From contig NZ_CP100604.1 in the NCBI RefSeq assembly GCF_031202265.1, forward strand, positions 2,648,501 to 2,712,500: a DNA stretch of 64,000 nucleotides, read 5' to 3'. Of this stretch, positions 1-8,438 are shown piece by piece (position 1 is the first letter of the stretch; every line of letters begins with the position of its first letter). A model generated the notes under the pieces. That model saw nothing but the letters and a program-made list of their open reading frames with translations, was not told the DNA's origin and searched no databases. A program made the translations under genes and the position numbers. The stretch comes from Bradyrhizobium sp. Ash2021. GTDB lineage: Bacteria; Pseudomonadota; Alphaproteobacteria; Rhizobiales; Xanthobacteraceae.

Positions 1-1
1 C

Positions 2-100
2 CGGCGCGTGCTCGCCTGGATCGAGCAGGACCTTGCGCCGCTCCTCGTCGGCCCCGCCACGGCGTTCGCCGGTCCGGTGATCGTGCATACGCTGGCGTGA
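2..100 (+). CDS. C-terminal end of an unidentified protein (cut by window edge)
   Basis: An open frame enters from the left edge and stops with TGA at 98-100, giving 32 residues that end in VIVHTLA. Only the tail is visible, so no family can be assigned. The frame is assumed to be coding because it stays open to the edge and a repeat element starts just downstream, as is usual after gene ends here. No function is proposed. Confidence 0.4.
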   Translation, partial: RRVLAWIEQDLAPLLVGPATAFAGPVIVHTLA

Positions 101-110
101 GGCCCTACGA

Positions 111-197
111 CGTCATTGCGAGGAGCGTAAGCGACGAAGCAATCCACTCTTTCTTCGCGCGGCGAGATGGATTGCTTCGCTAGCGCTCGCAATGACG
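111..197. repeat. Dispersed inverted repeat R1, short form (copy A)
   Basis: The left end reads CGTCATTGCGAGGAGCG and the right end is the inverse CGCTCGCAATGACG. Internal arms AAGCAATCCA and TGGATTGCTT pair as well. The same architecture recurs at 24553-24668, 30073-30155 and 39104-39221. It lies between the tails of two convergent genes. The whole unit can fold into one long hairpin, so it may act as a bidirectional terminator or be a miniature mobile repeat; this role is inferred. Confidence 0.85.
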
Positions 198-226
198 GCC
201 TCAACGCTGGATTCAGCTTGTCGCCC

Positions 227-1672
227 TCACAACTCCCGCGCATTGGAGAATGCAAACGACGACACCCGCCGCGTGTTCTCGTCAAGGATCAAGGTTCGTG
301 TGATCGGCGGCTCGGCGCGCTGGCTGCAATTTTCGCGTTCGCACAGCCGGCAATTGACGCCGATCGGGGTGCCCTCGGTCTTTTCCAGATCCATGCCGGT
401 GGCATAGATCAAGCGCGACGCGTGGCGGATTTCGCAGCCGAGGCCGATCGCAAAGCGCGGCTGCGGCTGCGGATGCGGCGCCACCGGCCGGCGCACCATT
501 TGCGCGATCGAGAAATAGCGCGTGCCGTCGGGCAGCTCGATTACTTGCTTGAGCAGGCGGTCCGGGGTGTCGAAGGTCGAGTGCACGTTCCATAAGGGGC
601 AGGTGCCGCCGAATTTCGAGAACGGAAAGGTGCCGGAGGAAAATCGCTTGGAGACGTTGCCGGCATTGTCGACGCGCAGCATGAAGAAGGGCACGCCGCG
701 CGCATTCGGCCGCTGCAGCGTGGTGAGCCGATGACAGATCTGCTCGAATCCGGAATTGAAACGCTGCGCCAGCACGTTGACGTCGTAACTCAGCGTTTCC
801 GCTGCGCTATGGAAGGCCTGATACGGCATCATGGCGGCGGCGGCGAAGTAATTCGCCAGCGTAATCCGGTACAGCCGCCGCGGCGTGTCGTCGAGCGGGC
901 CGGCGCGATTGACAATGGTCTCGAAACTCGTGCTGCATTCGGCAAGCCCGATCTGGAACGCGAGCTGGAACGCGCGGCCGGGGCCGTCGACTAGTTCGGA
1001 GATCAGCAACTGCCGGCGATGCCGGTCGAACCGCCGCAACGTCTCGCGCATCACGTCGACCGGCATGATGCGGGTGACGATCGAGTGCTTTTCGCGCAGC
1101 CGTGCCGCGAGCGCCGCAAACAATCCTTCGGCCGGCACGTTCAGTTCGTCGCGCAGATTTTCCGCCGCGGTTTCCAACTCCGGGAAATAATTGCGGTTGG
1201 CCTCGATCAGGTCGCGGACGCGCTCGATCGGGTTGGCTTCGAATCGCGTGCCCTCGTCGCGGTCGGCCATTTGCGCCGCGACCAGGGTCTCGCCGCGGCG
1301 GGCTTCGGTATAGGCGGCATACAGCCGTTGCAATGAATGGGTGACGCCTGGGCACAATTCGGCGAGATCGCGCAGTTCCTGTTTCGGCAGGTCGATCTGG
1401 CGAAACAAGGGATCGGAGAAGATCTCGTTCAGTTCGGCGAAGAAGCGGTCCTCGTCAGCGGTGGCGAGGTCGCGCAGATCGAGGTCATAGGTTTCCGCCA
1501 GCCGCAGCAGGATCTGCGCCGTCACCGGCCGCTGATTGCGCTCTATCAGGTTGATATAGCTCGGAGAAATGCCGAGCCCCTCGGCGATCTGGGTTTGCGA
1601 CAGGCCGAGTTGCTGGCGGATCCGCCGGAATCTCGGGCCAACGAACAGCTTCTTTCCGGAATCGCCTGCCAT
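227..1672 (-). CDS. XRE-family ScfR/RamB-type transcriptional regulator
   Basis: A 481-residue regulator. An N-terminal Cro/cI helix-turn-helix is visible at about residues 12-66 (GLSQTQIAEGLGISPSYINL). It is followed by a long sensor region of the ImmA/IrrE-DUF2083 short-chain fatty acyl regulator type, and the C-terminus carries a Cys cluster (NCRLCERENC). Proteins of this architecture (RamB, ScfR) control acetate and propionate metabolism and isocitrate lyase genes. Here the gene is divergent from aceA with 183 bp between the starts, which fits a local regulator. The ATG at 1672 has a GAGG-like ribosome site. The family is certain; the effector (probably a short acyl-CoA) and direct control of aceA are inferred. 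Confidence 0.88.
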   Translation of the reverse strand: MAGDSGKKLFVGPRFRRIRQQLGLSQTQIAEGLGISPSYINLIERNQRPVTAQILLRLAETYDLDLRDLATADEDRFFAELNEIFSDPLFRQIDLPKQELRDLAELCPGVTHSLQRLYAAYTEARRGETLVAAQMADRDEGTRFEANPIERVRDLIEANRNYFPELETAAENLRDELNVPAEGLFAALAARLREKHSIVTRIMPVDVMRETLRRFDRHRRQLLISELVDGPGRAFQLAFQIGLAECSTSFETIVNRAGPLDDTPRRLYRITLANYFAAAAMMPYQAFHSAAETLSYDVNVLAQRFNSGFEQICHRLTTLQRPNARGVPFFMLRVDNAGNVSKRFSSGTFPFSKFGGTCPLWNVHSTFDTPDRLLKQVIELPDGTRYFSIAQMVRRPVAPHPQPQPRFAIGLGCEIRHASRLIYATGMDLEKTEGTPIGVNCRLCERENCSQRAEPPITRTLILDENTRRVSSFAFSNAREL

Positions 1673-1690
1673 GGCAGCCTCGCTGACCTA

Positions 1691-1714
1691 ATTTTGTGAC
1701 AATAATTACAAAAT
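1691..1714. promoter_or_regulatory. Candidate operator between scfR-like gene and aceA
   Basis: Inverted repeat ATTTTGT-N10-ACAAAAT in the divergent intergenic region, followed by several TGACA/TGACAT half-motifs up to about 1747. It lies 19 bp upstream of the regulator start and about 140 bp upstream of aceA. This is a plausible autoregulatory or shared operator, but no binding consensus for this regulator is known to me for this genus. Confidence 0.4.
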
Positions 1715-1855
1715 GACATCTATGACAAGTCCATATGTTACATGACATCACCATTCGAATACAAGCTGTCTATACGAAGTAAGGAATCTCACGTTTAGCT
1801 CCTGACACGCATTTCGCAATGCACTGTCACGAATGTCGATTAAAGGATCACGCAT

Positions 1856-3493
1856 ATGAACTATCAGCCACGAGGCATCAGCGACCGGCCTATCCAAGGA
1901 CCGGCTTCCTATCTGAGCGAGGTTGGAGCTGCTGAAGCGCTCCTCAAGACCCAGCCGACCTGGAACGGCGTCGCTGCCGAAGCCGTGGCGCGCATGCGTC
2001 TGCAAAACCGCTTCAAGACCGGCCTGGACATTGCCCGGTACACCGCGGCGCTGATGCGCAGCGATATGGCTGCCTATGACGCCGATCCCACCAAGTACAC
2101 CCAGTCGCTCGGTTGCTGGCATGGCTTCATCGCGCAGCAGAAGCTGATTTCGGTCAAGAAGCATTTCGGCACGACCGATCGCCGCTATCTGTATCTCTCC
2201 GGCTGGATGATCGCCGCGCTTCGCTCCGAGTTCGGACCGCTTCCCGATCAGTCGATGCACGAGAAGACCTCGGTGCCGGCGCTGATCGAAGAGCTCTACA
2301 CCTTCCTCCGTCAGGCGGACTCCCGTGAGCTCAACGATACCTTCCGCGCCCTCGACGCCGCTCGCAAGGCAGGCGACCAGGCGAAGGAAAAGGCATTGAT
2401 CGAAAAGATCGACAACTTCCAGACGCATGTCGTGCCCGTCATCGCCGACATCGACGCTGGTTTCGGCAATGCGGAGGCGACGTATCTGCTCGCAAAGAAG
2501 ATGATTGAAGCAGGTGCGTGCGCTCTGCAGATCGAAAACCAGGTCTCCGACGAAAAGCAGTGCGGCCACCAGGACGGCAAGGTGACTGTGCCGCACGAGG
2601 TGTTCCTGGCGAAGATCCGGGCCTGCCGCCATGCCTTCCTCGAACTGGGAGTCGAAGACGGCATCATCGTGACCCGCACCGACTCGCTGGGTGCCGGTCT
2701 CACGCAGCAGATCGCCGTGAGCCACAAGCCCGGCGACATCGGCGATCAGTACAACAGCTTCCTGGATTGCGAGGAAGTGACGGCCGCCAACGCCAGGAAT
2801 GGCGATGTCATCATCAACCGCAACGGCAAGATGATGCGTCCGAAGCGGCTTGCCAGCAACCTCTATCAGTTCCGTGCCGGCACCGGCGAAGATCGTTGCG
2901 TGCTCGACAGCATCACCTCGCTGCAGAACGGCGCCGACCTGTTGTGGATCGAGACCGAGAAGCCGCATATCGAGCAGATCGCCAAGATGGTTGACCGCAT
3001 TCGCGAGGTGGTTCCGAACGCGAAGCTGGCCTACAACAACTCGCCATCGTTCAACTGGACGCTCCACTTCCGTTGGCAGGTGTACGACGCGATGAAGGAA
3101 GCCGGCAAGGATGTCAGCAAGTACAATCGGGCCGAACTCATGAAGCCGGAATACGACGATACGCCGCTGGCCATTGAAGCCGACGAGCGCATCCGCACCT
3201 TCCAGGCCGATTCAGCAAAGCGTGCCGGCATCTTCCACCATCTGATCACGTTGCCGACCTATCACACGGCAGCTCTGTCGACTGATAATCTCGCGAAGGA
3301 GTATTTCGGCGATCAGGGCATGCTAGGCTATGTGAAGAATGTTCAGCGTCAGGAGATCCGTCAGGGCATCGCCTGTGCAAAGCATCAGAACATGGCTGGA
3401 TCTGACATCGGCGACGATCACAAGGAATATTTCGCCGGCGAGGCCGCTCTGAAGGCGGGCGGCGTCCACAACACGATGAACCAGTTCGGCTAA
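1856..3493 (+). CDS. aceA: Isocitrate lyase
   Basis: Cleaves isocitrate to glyoxylate and succinate, the first step of the glyoxylate shunt used on acetate and fatty acids. The 545-residue product belongs to the longer isocitrate lyase type, like that of Pseudomonas aeruginosa, rather than the roughly 430-residue E. coli type. The catalytic signature is present as KQCGHQDGK with the active-site Cys at residue 236. The metal- and substrate-binding stretch VIADIDAGFGN lies upstream of it. ATG at 1856 follows an AAAGGA ribosome site. The divergent ScfR-like gene probably regulates it, and a DUF4170 gene follows after 69 bp, possibly in the same transcript. Confidence 0.97.
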   Translation: MNYQPRGISDRPIQGPASYLSEVGAAEALLKTQPTWNGVAAEAVARMRLQNRFKTGLDIARYTAALMRSDMAAYDADPTKYTQSLGCWHGFIAQQKLISVKKHFGTTDRRYLYLSGWMIAALRSEFGPLPDQSMHEKTSVPALIEELYTFLRQADSRELNDTFRALDAARKAGDQAKEKALIEKIDNFQTHVVPVIADIDAGFGNAEATYLLAKKMIEAGACALQIENQVSDEKQCGHQDGKVTVPHEVFLAKIRACRHAFLELGVEDGIIVTRTDSLGAGLTQQIAVSHKPGDIGDQYNSFLDCEEVTAANARNGDVIINRNGKMMRPKRLASNLYQFRAGTGEDRCVLDSITSLQNGADLLWIETEKPHIEQIAKMVDRIREVVPNAKLAYNNSPSFNWTLHFRWQVYDAMKEAGKDVSKYNRAELMKPEYDDTPLAIEADERIRTFQADSAKRAGIFHHLITLPTYHTAALSTDNLAKEYFGDQGMLGYVKNVQRQEIRQGIACAKHQNMAGSDIGDDHKEYFAGEAALKAGGVHNTMNQFG

Positions 3494-3562
3494 CGGTGCA
3501 ATTGATCAGTCTGGGGTCTGGTCGGATTCCAGACTGAACACGCTACGCAACAGGAGACTATC

Positions 3563-3772
3563 ATGACCACAGGCAGCAATTTCTGGGTGATTGGCGGCGA
3601 GTTCGGTTCGATGAACTTCCACAAGCTCGTGGAAGGCTCGGCTCAGGTGCAGGGTCCGTTCAAGACCCGCAAGGAAGCCGAGGACGCCTGGCGCGTCGTA
3701 TCGGAAGAGAACCGTCACAAGGCCGGCGTGCGCTTTTCCATCGTCGAAGAACCCTCGCGGGTCTCGGCCTGA
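3563..3772 (+). CDS. DUF4170 family small protein
   Basis: A 69-residue soluble protein starting NFWVIGGEF after a short polar N-terminus, typical of DUF4170 proteins of Rhizobiales. No signal peptide or membrane segment is visible. A strong ribosome site (CAGGAGAC) precedes ATG 3563. The gene follows aceA in the same direction and a clear hairpin terminator lies 50 bp downstream, so the two may form one transcription unit. Function is unknown; the family assignment is from recognition of the sequence type. Confidence 0.85.
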   Translation: MTTGSNFWVIGGEFGSMNFHKLVEGSAQVQGPFKTRKEAEDAWRVVSEENRHKAGVRFSIVEEPSRVSA

Positions 3773-3823
3773 CCGGCTGCTGTCTGATCAACGTCTCAAG
3801 AAACGTCCAAGGAAAGCCTAGCG

Positions 3824-3866
3824 ACGGGCGGCCCCATCCGGATTTCCGGGTGGGGCCGTCTGGTTT
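3824..3866 (+). terminator. Rho-independent terminator after DUF4170 gene
   Basis: GC-rich stem with arms GGCCCCATCCGG and CCGGGTGGGGCC around an ATTT loop, followed by TCTGGTTTTC. It ends the aceA-DUF4170 unit. Confidence 0.75.
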
Positions 3867-3969
3867 TCCAACCGACCAAAGGCGTAAGTTATTGGAAACA
3901 AACGGCCTTTGCGGAAAATCTGGTTACTGATAGGTTAATGTGGACCGATCAGGACAAAGGCGCCCCAGG

Positions 3970-4524
3970 ATGTCAGACGCGCAGAATACCGGCCACGCCG
4001 CCAGCGACCCGCGACCGACGCGGTTGCGCGATGCGCTCCGGCAGGCGCGGATTGAGGCTGCCGATCGCATCGGCGTCGTCGTCGAGTTGCGCGACGCGGA
4101 AGTCGCGCGCCTCGAAATCCTGAACGAGGCGCTCGATCCGCTGTTTGCGCAGGTCCCCGAGCAGGTCGATCTGTTCGATCGTGGCGTCAGCCAGGGCGAA
4201 ACGCCGAGGCTGTGGATCGATGTGGTCGCGCATATCCTGATGGGACGCGACAAGCGCATCTACCGCTTCGTGCAGGACACCCGCTTCGGCCGCATCGTGC
4301 TGGCCGAATCGCACGATGTCCCCGTGATCGTCGATGCCGTCACCGACTATGTCGCGCGCCGCATGATCGAGCGCGAACACGCGATGGTCGCAACGCCGAT
4401 CGTAGAACCGGTCGCGCCGGAAAAACCGCGGCGCGGCGGGTTCTGGACCTTCGTGCTCGGCTTCCTGCTGGGGGCCGCCGCGCTGTTCGCCCTGGCGCTG
4501 TTTGCGAGCCTGCGCAATTTCTAG
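3970..4524 (+). CDS. Hypothetical protein with C-terminal membrane anchor
   Basis: 184 residues, mostly charged and helical. A single hydrophobic segment lies near the C-terminus (FWTFVLGFLLGAAALFALAL), preceded by the basic stretch EKPRRGG, as in tail-anchored inner-membrane proteins with a cytoplasmic body. ATG 3970 is preferred over the in-frame GTG at 3940 because CCAGGA lies close upstream and the extra residues look non-coding. The stop overlaps the stop of the convergent metallophosphoesterase gene on a CTAG. I do not recognise a named domain. Function is unknown. Confidence 0.75.
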   Translation: MSDAQNTGHAASDPRPTRLRDALRQARIEAADRIGVVVELRDAEVARLEILNEALDPLFAQVPEQVDLFDRGVSQGETPRLWIDVVAHILMGRDKRIYRFVQDTRFGRIVLAESHDVPVIVDAVTDYVARRMIEREHAMVATPIVEPVAPEKPRRGGFWTFVLGFLLGAAALFALALFASLRNF

Positions 4525-5408
4525 AGCAGCCGCGTCTCGCTCAATTGCTGCACCCGCAAGCCCTCGCCCAGGCTTCGCACCGTCTGCTCGCAGCGCCAGG
4601 CGTCGCCGTTGCGCTCGATCGAAAACAGATTGTAGGCGGCGGACGGATAATGCCGGTGCGCCAGCGCCGACGCCGACGGCACGCCGATCGCCGGTATTTT
4701 GCCGTTCGGGCCGTCGAACCACATCGTCGAATGAATGTGGTCGTGGCCGTGCAGAACGAGGTCCACGCCGTGCCGCTGCAGCACCGCGCGCAACTGCCGC
4801 GAATCCGTCAGCTGCTTGATGCGGGAATCCGAGTGCAGGGGATGATGCACCAGCAGCACCCGAAACGCCTGTTCGGACGACAGCTGCGCCAGGATGCGAT
4901 CGAGCGCATCGAGCTGCGCGCGGCCGAGCCGGCCGGTCGCCATCAGGGGCGGCGTCGGCACCGCCGACGAGACGCCGATCAGCGCCAGCGGACCGCGCCG
5001 GCGCACAAACGGATAGGACGTCACGCCAGCCTCGGTATCGCCGCGCAGGTAGTCGGCGAATGTCCCGGCAAAGCGGTGCTTGGTGGCGCGGACATAGGCG
5101 TCGTGATTGCCGGGAATGACCGTCACCTGCTGCGGTGCGCCGATGCTTTCCAGCCAGGCCGCCGCCGGCGTGAACTCCGCCTCCAGCGCGAGATTGACGA
5201 GATCGCCGGTGACCGCGATGTGGTCCGGCTGTTGCGCCTTGAGATCGGCGACCAGCGCGTCGAGCACGTCGCGGCGGTGATATTTGTGCCGGTTGCGGGT
5301 CCAGTTGAGATAGCCGAGCGCGCGTTTGCCCGCGAGATCGCGCAGCCGCGCCGGTGGCAGCGGCGGCAGATGCGGGTCGGACAGATGCGCCAGCGTGAAC
5401 GCAGCCAT
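4521..5408 (-). CDS. Calcineurin-like metallophosphoesterase
   Basis: 295 residues with the full set of dimetal phosphoesterase motifs in order: SDPHL near the N-terminus, GDLVN, GNHD, VHHPLH and GHDHIH. This pattern is shared by cyclic-nucleotide and other phosphodiesterases of the Icc/CpdA type, but the substrate cannot be read from the sequence. No signal peptide is seen, so it is probably cytoplasmic. The start at 5408 has GGAGG eight to nine bases upstream; a GTG one codon earlier is the alternative. The gene is convergent with the membrane-anchored protein (stops overlap) and divergent from the Nudix gene. Confidence 0.9.
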   Translation of the reverse strand: MAAFTLAHLSDPHLPPLPPARLRDLAGKRALGYLNWTRNRHKYHRRDVLDALVADLKAQQPDHIAVTGDLVNLALEAEFTPAAAWLESIGAPQQVTVIPGNHDAYVRATKHRFAGTFADYLRGDTEAGVTSYPFVRRRGPLALIGVSSAVPTPPLMATGRLGRAQLDALDRILAQLSSEQAFRVLLVHHPLHSDSRIKQLTDSRQLRAVLQRHGVDLVLHGHDHIHSTMWFDGPNGKIPAIGVPSASALAHRHYPSAAYNLFSIERNGDAWRCEQTVRSLGEGLRVQQLSETRLL

Positions 5409-5563
5409 CACTTTCGTCCTCCCGGATGGCCTGTGATATAGAGCCGGTGCACGATCATCTCTCGATATCCCAAGATCCCGCAAATGTATTGGCAAGCCGG
5501 CCGCGCCCGCGCAAGCATCAAACGTCCGGGGTCAAACGCAATGCCCGTCCATCCGAGGTCTCA

Positions 5564-6052
5564 GTGACGACCCTGCAGGATCTGCGAAAACGCTTCGAGC
5601 CGCAGTTGCGGCGGGTTCTTCATCTCTATTGGTGGCTGGCCCGCGGCATGACGCTCGGCGTCCGCGCCGTTGTCCTCGACGGCGACAACCGGGTGTTCCT
5701 GGTCAGGCACAGTTATGTCAGCGGTTGGTATCTGCCGGGCGGGGGTGTCGAGGTCGGCGAGACCTTTCTGGAGTCGTTGCGGCGTGAACTCATGGAGGAG
5801 GGGCGGATTGAGCTGACCGACGAGCCCGTGCTGCACGGCGTGTTCCTTAACAGCCATGTTTCGCACCGCGATCACGTCGCGGTCTATGTCGTCAGGCAGT
5901 TTCGGCAGGACCGCCTGCCGGAGCCCAATCGCGAGATTGTCGAATGCGGATTCTTCGATTTGGCAGCACTGCCCGATGACACAACCCCGGGGACCCGCCA
6001 CCGCATCGCCGAAGTGCTCGGCGGCAAGGCGCCGATCGCGACCTGGCGTTGA
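5564..6052 (+). CDS. Nudix hydrolase
   Basis: A hydrolase of nucleoside-diphosphate-linked substrates. The Nudix box is complete (GGVEVGETFLESLRRELMEE, followed by GRI) and lies in the first half of a 162-residue protein. The N-terminus has an aromatic WWLARGMTLGVRAVV segment, common in small Nudix proteins of this group. GTG 5564 is chosen because GAGG lies eight bases upstream; a longer frame reaching 5426 would run into the promoter region of the divergent gene. Substrate unknown. It stands before two glycosyltransferase-like genes, but the 81-bp gap makes an operon only possible. Confidence 0.85.
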   Translation: MTTLQDLRKRFEPQLRRVLHLYWWLARGMTLGVRAVVLDGDNRVFLVRHSYVSGWYLPGGGVEVGETFLESLRRELMEEGRIELTDEPVLHGVFLNSHVSHRDHVAVYVVRQFRQDRLPEPNREIVECGFFDLAALPDDTTPGTRHRIAEVLGGKAPIATWR

Positions 6053-6133
6053 CGCCTCCGCGCGACCGGCTTGGTTGCGTCCCGCTATCGCAGCGCCTAG
6101 AAGCGGAGAAATCAGGGCATTGGCCGGTTCGAC

Positions 6134-7336
6134 ATGCGTAAGCTGAAATCCCTCAGGCTCCTTTGCGGCATTGGCCTTCTGCTGGTGCTGGCGAGCAACA
6201 TCTGGACGATATCGCGCTGGAGCGAAAGCCGCGGAGTCTATGACGACGTCTGCTATCTCAGGCAGGCGCATCTGTTCCAGAAATTCGGAGCCGGCGGGCT
6301 CGATACCAACATCGCGCGCGACGAGGATCATTATCTCGTCGACCGACTGAAGGCGATCGGCTTCCCGGAATGGAATGATGTGAAGCGAATTCCCTGCCAC
6401 ACATGGATCGAGAAAGCCGACAAATACGTCATGCAATACCCGCCGGGGACCGGATTTGCGCTGGCGCTGTTTCCGGCGGACTTTCAGGTGATTCCGCTTT
6501 ACGCATTGGCGAGCATCACCATCTTCGGTTTTGCGCTGCTTGGACTGTTCCGGGCGCGCGAACCGGCCTCGCTTGCGCTGGCCGCTTTGTTCGGCTTTGC
6601 CGCGCTCTATCTGATGATCAATCCGACCAAGGCGAGCTACTCGATGGCGCCGACCATGATGGTCTGCGCAGCGGCGGGTTATCTCACGCCAAGACTTTTT
6701 GATGGGGGAGGGCGGCAACGGCTTGTTCTGACCGCGCTGGTCGGCCTCTTGATCGGCCTTTCCGTCAATTTCCGCCTGCCGAACCTGTTCCTGTCGGCAG
6801 GCTATTTTCTGTTCCTCGCCGGTTCGTTCCTCAAGGCGCGAAACAAGGAAACGTTTCTGCAGGGTACCGCCTTTGGCGTTGCCTTCCTGATCGGGATCGT
6901 GCCGACGCTGATGGCCAATGCGATCAATGCCGGAAGTCCGTTTTCGACGACCTATGGCGGCGTCGACGTCGTGGCGCCTGAGCTGAACTCAGGCATCCTC
7001 TGGCGCTATTTCGTGGACGTGCAGTTCACCCTGCTGGCCATCGCCGCCGCCTGGACCGCCTGGCTATGGCGTTCCGATCACGGAAGCGCAAAACGGGTTG
7101 CGCTCGCGGTCGCCGGAAATCTCATTGTGAACCTGATCTTCTTCATGTCCCATCCGGTCTTCACGCCTTACTACATTATCCCCATCGATATGCTTTCGCT
7201 CTGGACCCTGCTGTTTGCGACGCTCGACCTGCGCGGCGAGCGTGCGACGGATAACCTGACCTTCCGGCAACCGGCAAAAGCCCGATTACGGTATAAACGA
7301 GCCATGAAAAGTGCTGATTCGGCGGGCGGGCGATGA
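6134..7336 (+). CDS. Polytopic membrane protein, GT-C glycosyltransferase-like
   Basis: 400 residues with an N-terminal membrane anchor (LLCGIGLLLVLASNIW) and many further hydrophobic segments. A long first periplasmic loop carries the acidic YDDVCYLRQA region and the YPPGTGFALALFP motif. YPPG motifs and acidic residues in the first loop are typical of polyprenyl-phosphate-sugar-dependent GT-C enzymes (PMT/ArnT-like). The stop overlaps the start of the following GT2 gene by 4 bp, so the two are translationally coupled. Together they could make and then use a lipid-linked sugar for a surface glycan. Acceptor and donor are unknown. Confidence 0.7.
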   Translation: MRKLKSLRLLCGIGLLLVLASNIWTISRWSESRGVYDDVCYLRQAHLFQKFGAGGLDTNIARDEDHYLVDRLKAIGFPEWNDVKRIPCHTWIEKADKYVMQYPPGTGFALALFPADFQVIPLYALASITIFGFALLGLFRAREPASLALAALFGFAALYLMINPTKASYSMAPTMMVCAAAGYLTPRLFDGGGRQRLVLTALVGLLIGLSVNFRLPNLFLSAGYFLFLAGSFLKARNKETFLQGTAFGVAFLIGIVPTLMANAINAGSPFSTTYGGVDVVAPELNSGILWRYFVDVQFTLLAIAAAWTAWLWRSDHGSAKRVALAVAGNLIVNLIFFMSHPVFTPYYIIPIDMLSLWTLLFATLDLRGERATDNLTFRQPAKARLRYKRAMKSADSAGGR

Positions 7337-8268
7337 CGACACCGGCGTTGCGGGTTGCGGTCCTGGTGCCGTGCTTCAATGAGGAAGCCGCCGTCGCGAC
7401 CGTGGTCGCCGATTTTAGCAAAGCGCTGCCGGCTGCCGAAATCTTCGTTTACGACAATAACTCGACGGATCGCACGATCGAGGTCGCTCGCGCCGCCGGC
7501 GCCGACGTACGCAGCGAACGCCGCCAGGGCAAGGGCCATGTGGTGCGGCGGATGTTCGCCGATATCGACGCCGACATCTATGTGCTGGTCGATGGCGACG
7601 CGACCTATGACGCCCCAAGCGCCCCGCGCATGATCGATACGCTGGTCGGCGACCATCTCGACATGGTGGTGGGCTTTCGCGTCGATCAGTCGGTCGCCGC
7701 CTACCGGCCCGGCCACCGCACCGGCAACTGGATGCTCACCAGCTTTCTGTCCGCGGTGTTCGGCCAGGCCTTCAAGGACATCCTTTCCGGCTATCGGGTA
7801 TTCTCGCGCCGCTTCGTCAAATCCTTTCCGGTGCTGTCGGACGGCTTCGAGATCGAAACCGAACTCAGCGTGCATGCGCTCGAACTGGCGCTGCCGGTGA
7901 GCGAGATCGAGACGCCGTATTATGCCCGGCCGGAGGGATCGGTCAGCAAGCTCAATACCTGGCGCGACGGTTTCCGCATTCTCGGCACCATCCTGAAATT
8001 GTACCGGTCGGAAAGGCCGCTGCGGTTCTTCACGGCCATCGGCATCATTCTCGCGCTGCTTTCGATCGGCCTCGCGATCCCCGTCATTATCACCTATCTC
8101 GAGGTAGGCCTCGTTCCGCGGCTGCCGACCGCGGTTTTGTCGATGGGCCTGATGATCGTGGCGATCCTGTCGATATCTTCCGGCCTGGTGCTCGACACCG
8201 TGACGCGCGGCCGCCGCGAGATGAAGCTGCTGGCCTATTTGTCCCAGCCGGCCATTGACAGGAATTGA
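7333..8268 (+). CDS. Family 2 glycosyltransferase, polyprenyl-phosphate type
   Basis: 311 residues. The GT2 fold begins AVLVPCFNEEAAVATVV, the nucleotide-sugar motif YVLVDGDATYD supplies the DxD acidic pair, and an ILSGYRVFSRR segment follows. Two hydrophobic segments at the C-terminus (about residues 235-290) anchor it in the membrane, as in DPMS/GtrB-like enzymes that load sugars onto polyprenyl phosphate. The ATG overlaps the TGA of the upstream GT-C-like gene (ATGA). The pairing suggests that this enzyme makes the lipid-linked donor for the upstream one. Sugar identity unknown. Confidence 0.85.
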   Translation: MTTPALRVAVLVPCFNEEAAVATVVADFSKALPAAEIFVYDNNSTDRTIEVARAAGADVRSERRQGKGHVVRRMFADIDADIYVLVDGDATYDAPSAPRMIDTLVGDHLDMVVGFRVDQSVAAYRPGHRTGNWMLTSFLSAVFGQAFKDILSGYRVFSRRFVKSFPVLSDGFEIETELSVHALELALPVSEIETPYYARPEGSVSKLNTWRDGFRILGTILKLYRSERPLRFFTAIGIILALLSIGLAIPVIITYLEVGLVPRLPTAVLSMGLMIVAILSISSGLVLDTVTRGRREMKLLAYLSQPAIDRN

Positions 8269-8330
8269 AACTGCTCGAATTTAGGCAAGGCAGGGCGATA
8301 GACCGCGCCTCCGTCAGATGCTATCCCGCG

Positions 8331-8432
8331 TTAGAGCTTTGGTTCTGATTTGATCAGAACCAAAGCTCTAACCTATTTTCTGACGCGTTTTCTTAACGCG
8401 AACCGGTGCCCACTTCGCTTGAAAACGCTATT
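8331..8432. repeat. Perfect 19-bp palindrome plus fold-back intergenic element
   Basis: A perfect inverted repeat lies at 8331-8349 and 8353-8371 (TTAGAGCTTTGGTTCTGAT, 3-nt loop). It is followed by a second unit beginning GCGTTTTC and ending GAAAACGC, enclosing AACCGGTGCCCACTTCGC. This two-part layout is one I associate with intergenic repeats of Bradyrhizobium and relatives. It ends immediately before the acetyltransferase start, so it may terminate the upstream unit or sit in that gene's leader. Confidence 0.75.
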
Positions 8433-8438
8433 GAGATC

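Noticed and set aside
1748..3067. 439-codon antisense frame over aceA
   Set aside because: Composition shadow of the isocitrate lyase gene; no start signals and no recognisable protein.
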